Positions 4,671 through 6,347 of a stretch of 6,347 nucleotides of DNA are shown here, in pieces. The DNA is taken from positions 1-6,347 of the forward strand of contig URUT01000051.1 of assembly GCA_900551105.1 (NCBI GenBank), in the 5' to 3' direction. Every line of letters starts with the position of its first letter. The first letter of the stretch is position 1. The translations under genes were made by a program, and so were the position numbers. The DNA is from an uncultured Mycoplasmatota bacterium. Its GTDB lineage: Bacteria > Bacillota_I > Bacilli_A > RF39 > UBA660. The notes below the pieces were generated by a model. It searched no databases. It was not told the origin of the DNA and saw nothing but the letters and a program-made list of their open reading frames with translations.

Positions 4671-5010
4671 ATTTTTTCCTATCATAAAGTTTCAACTTAA
4701 TTATCGCATCACTGAATGCAACTGTGAAATTTTTAAAAAACAAAATTGAATTATGATCTGTTGTTCCCCAATCTAAAAAGTACAAAAACTCATCTTCATA
4801 CTCTTCCTTAACAAAATACATATAAAAAGAATCTAAGACATCCGAGATTCTTAATATTAAACTAGGCTGAGGATTTTTAATTCTTCCATCTTCCAGCATT
4901 CTTATTGTTTCTATATCTTCTTCAACTAATTTTGCTAACCTTCTTTGTGAATAACCACAAACATATTTTCTTAGATATTTTATTCTATATCCCATATCTT
5001 CTTTATACAC
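4660..5010 (-). CDS. XRE-type helix-turn-helix protein
   Basis: The longest frame starts at ATG 5031, overlapping the preceding stop, but AAGGGGG (5026-5020) lies nine bases before GTG at 5010, which I take as the start (116 residues). Residues 7-61 form a Cro/C1-type HTH: GYRIKYLRKYVCGYSQRRLAKLV is helix 1 to 2, then EDIETIRMLEDGRIKNPQPS carries the recognition helix and the usual E-x-G-R-x-x-P-x-P ending, followed by LILRISDVLD. The C-terminal part (about 62-116) is aromatic (FYMYFVKEEYEDEFLYFLDW) with no known motif, perhaps for dimerisation. It overlaps the methylase-like gene by 11 bases. It probably regulates the element's own genes; its operator is not identifiable here. Confidence 0.85.
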   Translation of the reverse strand: MYKEDMGYRIKYLRKYVCGYSQRRLAKLVEEDIETIRMLEDGRIKNPQPSLILRISDVLDSFYMYFVKEEYEDEFLYFLDWGTTDHNSILFFKNFTVAFSDAIIKLKLYDRKKYGD

Positions 5011-5019
5011 TTTTATAAT

Positions 5020-5026
5020 CCCCCTT
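5020..5026 (-). promoter_or_regulatory. Ribosome binding site that selects the GTG start at 5010
   Basis: AAGGGGG on the minus strand overlaps the stop codon of the preceding gene. It lies after the ATG at 5031 and nine bases before GTG 5010, so it supports the shorter HTH protein. Confidence 0.55.
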
Positions 5027-5444
5027 AACATTCATAATTAAAATCACTATATTTCATTTTTTCTTTTATTTCTTCATAAATTCTGTATGAAGATTCTTCA
5101 AATCCAAACCAAGCTAATAAATTTTTATTAGAAAAATTCAAAATTAAAGGATCATCATTATCAAAATTTTTTCCAAAAAATTCTTGAATAGATAATCCCG
5201 ATCCATCTAATAAACCACTAAGCAATTCATTTATATCATCCTTATAGTTATCATAAAACTTAATAGTATCGTCGTAATAAATTAAATCAGCTATCATTCC
5301 TGATACACAACCATATCTTTGTAAATCTTCCAATTCTCTTATAAGTTCATCTGTATTACTATATTTTCTATCTATATAATAATCCAAAACACAATCATTT
5401 AGATCATTACCATTTTTTAATTCTTCTAAATATTCTTCAACCAT
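5025..5444 (-). CDS. Acidic 139-residue orphan protein of mobile-element type
   Basis: ATG at 5444 follows an AAAAAGGGGGG tract with proper spacing, 12 bases after the stop of the peptidase gene. The protein is acidic (about 32 D/E against 13 K/R) and has no transmembrane or catalytic signature. Recognisable blocks are ELEDLQRYGCVSGMIADLIYYDDT (37-60), YDNYKDDINELL (64-75) and NKNLLAWFGFEESSYRIYEEI (106-126). From memory, proteins with the GCVSGMI...LIYY and LAWFGFEE blocks recur as uncharacterised domains in Firmicute conjugative elements and phages; I cannot confirm the family name. It lies between the wall hydrolase and the HTH gene and is probably co-transcribed. Function unknown. Confidence 0.8.
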   Translation of the reverse strand: MVEEYLEELKNGNDLNDCVLDYYIDRKYSNTDELIRELEDLQRYGCVSGMIADLIYYDDTIKFYDNYKDDINELLSGLLDGSGLSIQEFFGKNFDNDDPLILNFSNKNLLAWFGFEESSYRIYEEIKEKMKYSDFNYEC

Positions 5445-5456
5445 ATACCCCCCTTT

Positions 5457-6347
5457 TTATCGCTTATAATTAAAATCAACATATTCCAAGACGTCTGCTT
5501 GTTCTCCATTAATCTTTAATCCAACGTGCAAATGTGAGCCTGTGCTAAGTCCAGTTGTAGAAATATTTCCTAATAATACACCTTCTTTAATTGGAGTTCC
5601 AATTCTATACATCAAAGGCACACTGTTTGACTTGATATGATGATAAGTTATTTCCATTCCATTATTACAAGCAATAGTTACATAATTTCCTACTGAATTA
5701 CCAGAGTCTTTGTACGGCAAATCATTAAACTGTGTATTTACAATATTTTTAATTGTTCCTTCACACATGTTATAAAATGGTAATCCTAATCTTGCACCAA
5801 AATCCCAACCACTATGAAAGTTTACTCTATCTTGTTCTTTTTCTGATAATCCTAAATCAACATCTCTCATTTCAAATACCATTGATGTAACCACAAAAGA
5901 ATCCTTTAATGGAAAAACAAAAGGTAAATATGGATAATCTTCAGAATATTCTTGTGAAGTGGTAATATCTACATTATCCACTTCACAAAGATTCAATTTT
6001 TCTATATACACACCATTACTATTGGTATCACTTTCTATTGTATAATCTGGTATATTAGAATCCATTTTTATTTGCTTACATATTGTTTTGATTGATATCA
6101 TCTGTTTCTTCTCTGAATTCAAATTATTCAAATAAGCTTGTTCCCATTCTTGGTATGAAAGTGTAGTTGTATCTAAAGTATTATGTGTTCTTTGAAGATA
6201 AAATACTAATCTTTCAAGAGACACATAACCATCATTAATTAAATGACTATTTAAAAGAGTTCTATACCTTTCTGTATAAATGTAATTATTTGCAACTGTA
6301 ACAGAACCTCTTTTTTCTTCAGATTGTTTTTTCAAATTTTCATAACC
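5457..6347 (-). CDS. M23-family cell-wall endopeptidase, C-terminal part
   Basis: The frame is open to the window edge (GYENLKKQ from 6347), so the true start lies outside; the TTG at 6335 has no good Shine-Dalgarno site. At least 296 residues are visible, numbered from that edge. The LytM domain occupies about 142-280 and has the full zinc and catalytic set: H178 and D182 in FHSGWDFG, HH at 236-237 in TYHHIKS, and H272-x-H274 in GSHLHVGLKI. It should cleave peptidoglycan cross-bridges outside the membrane. The preceding part (about 15-95, with NYIYTERYRTLLNSHLINDG) is a helical region I cannot assign. Conjugative elements of Gram-positives carry such hydrolases (compare PrgK of pCF10, which has a LytM domain) to open the wall for the T4SS channel. 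Signal peptide, membrane anchor or a second hydrolase domain would be upstream. Confidence 0.9.
   Translation of the reverse strand, partial: GYENLKKQSEEKRGSVTVANNYIYTERYRTLLNSHLINDGYVSLERLVFYLQRTHNTLDTTTLSYQEWEQAYLNNLNSEKKQMISIKTICKQIKMDSNIPDYTIESDTNSNGVYIEKLNLCEVDNVDITTSQEYSEDYPYLPFVFPLKDSFVVTSMVFEMRDVDLGLSEKEQDRVNFHSGWDFGARLGLPFYNMCEGTIKNIVNTQFNDLPYKDSGNSVGNYVTIACNNGMEITYHHIKSNSVPLMYRIGTPIKEGVLLGNISTTGLSTGSHLHVGLKINGEQADVLEYVDFNYKR

Noticed and set aside
1..6347. Mycoplasma-type genetic code (TGA as Trp)
   Set aside because: TGA serves as the stop in ATGA overlaps at 2591-2594 and 460-463, and tryptophan is encoded by TGG.

Overview
The window is strongly AT-rich and every supported gene reads on the minus strand, so gene order runs from position 6347 down to 1. 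Stops include TAA, TAG and TGA, which argues against the Mycoplasma code. Shine-Dalgarno sites are strong and purine-rich (GGAGGG, AAGGGGG, GGGGTGAT), GTG and TTG starts occur, and adjacent genes overlap by a few bases. This fits a low-GC Firmicute (Clostridia or Bacilli-like). The gene types point to an accessory module of a conjugative element (ICE or plasmid) rather than chromosomal core. No coupling protein, T4SS ATPase or integrase is in view.

Right block (6347 to 1181), one compact operon entered from outside the window. In transcription order: the C-terminal part of an M23 (LytM-type) cell-wall endopeptidase, cut by the window edge; an acidic 139-residue orphan; an XRE-type helix-turn-helix protein; a short N6-adenine-methylase-like protein with an SAM-binding motif but no target-base motif IV; two acidic orphans; a DpnD/PcfM-like protein whose best start is an ATA codon; a 319-residue CHC2 zinc-finger plus Toprim primase-like protein; and a charged orphan. 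Four of these genes have a better start than the longest reading frame gives, each set by a Shine-Dalgarno site inside the preceding gene. The ATA gene is a fifth, for which the start lies upstream.

Middle (941 to 1180), 240 non-coding bases packed with symmetry: a 20-bp near-perfect palindrome, a pair of 7-bp inverted arms around a smaller hairpin, a 15-bp direct repeat, three ATATGCA repeats and, on the minus strand, a TATCCTG heptamer identical to the nic core of RP4-type (MOBP) transfer origins. The heptamer abuts a good minus-strand promoter. I read this as a candidate transfer origin with an autoregulated promoter.

Left block (940 to 1), a second operon from that promoter: a 47-residue two-helix membrane peptide, two successive ribbon-helix-helix proteins of relaxosome-accessory type, and the first 82 residues of a gene running out of the window that could be the relaxase. 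The layout (wall hydrolase, accessory genes, candidate oriT, RHH accessory proteins, possible relaxase) resembles Gram-positive conjugative plasmids such as pCF10, but relaxase identity and oriT function are inferred, not shown.
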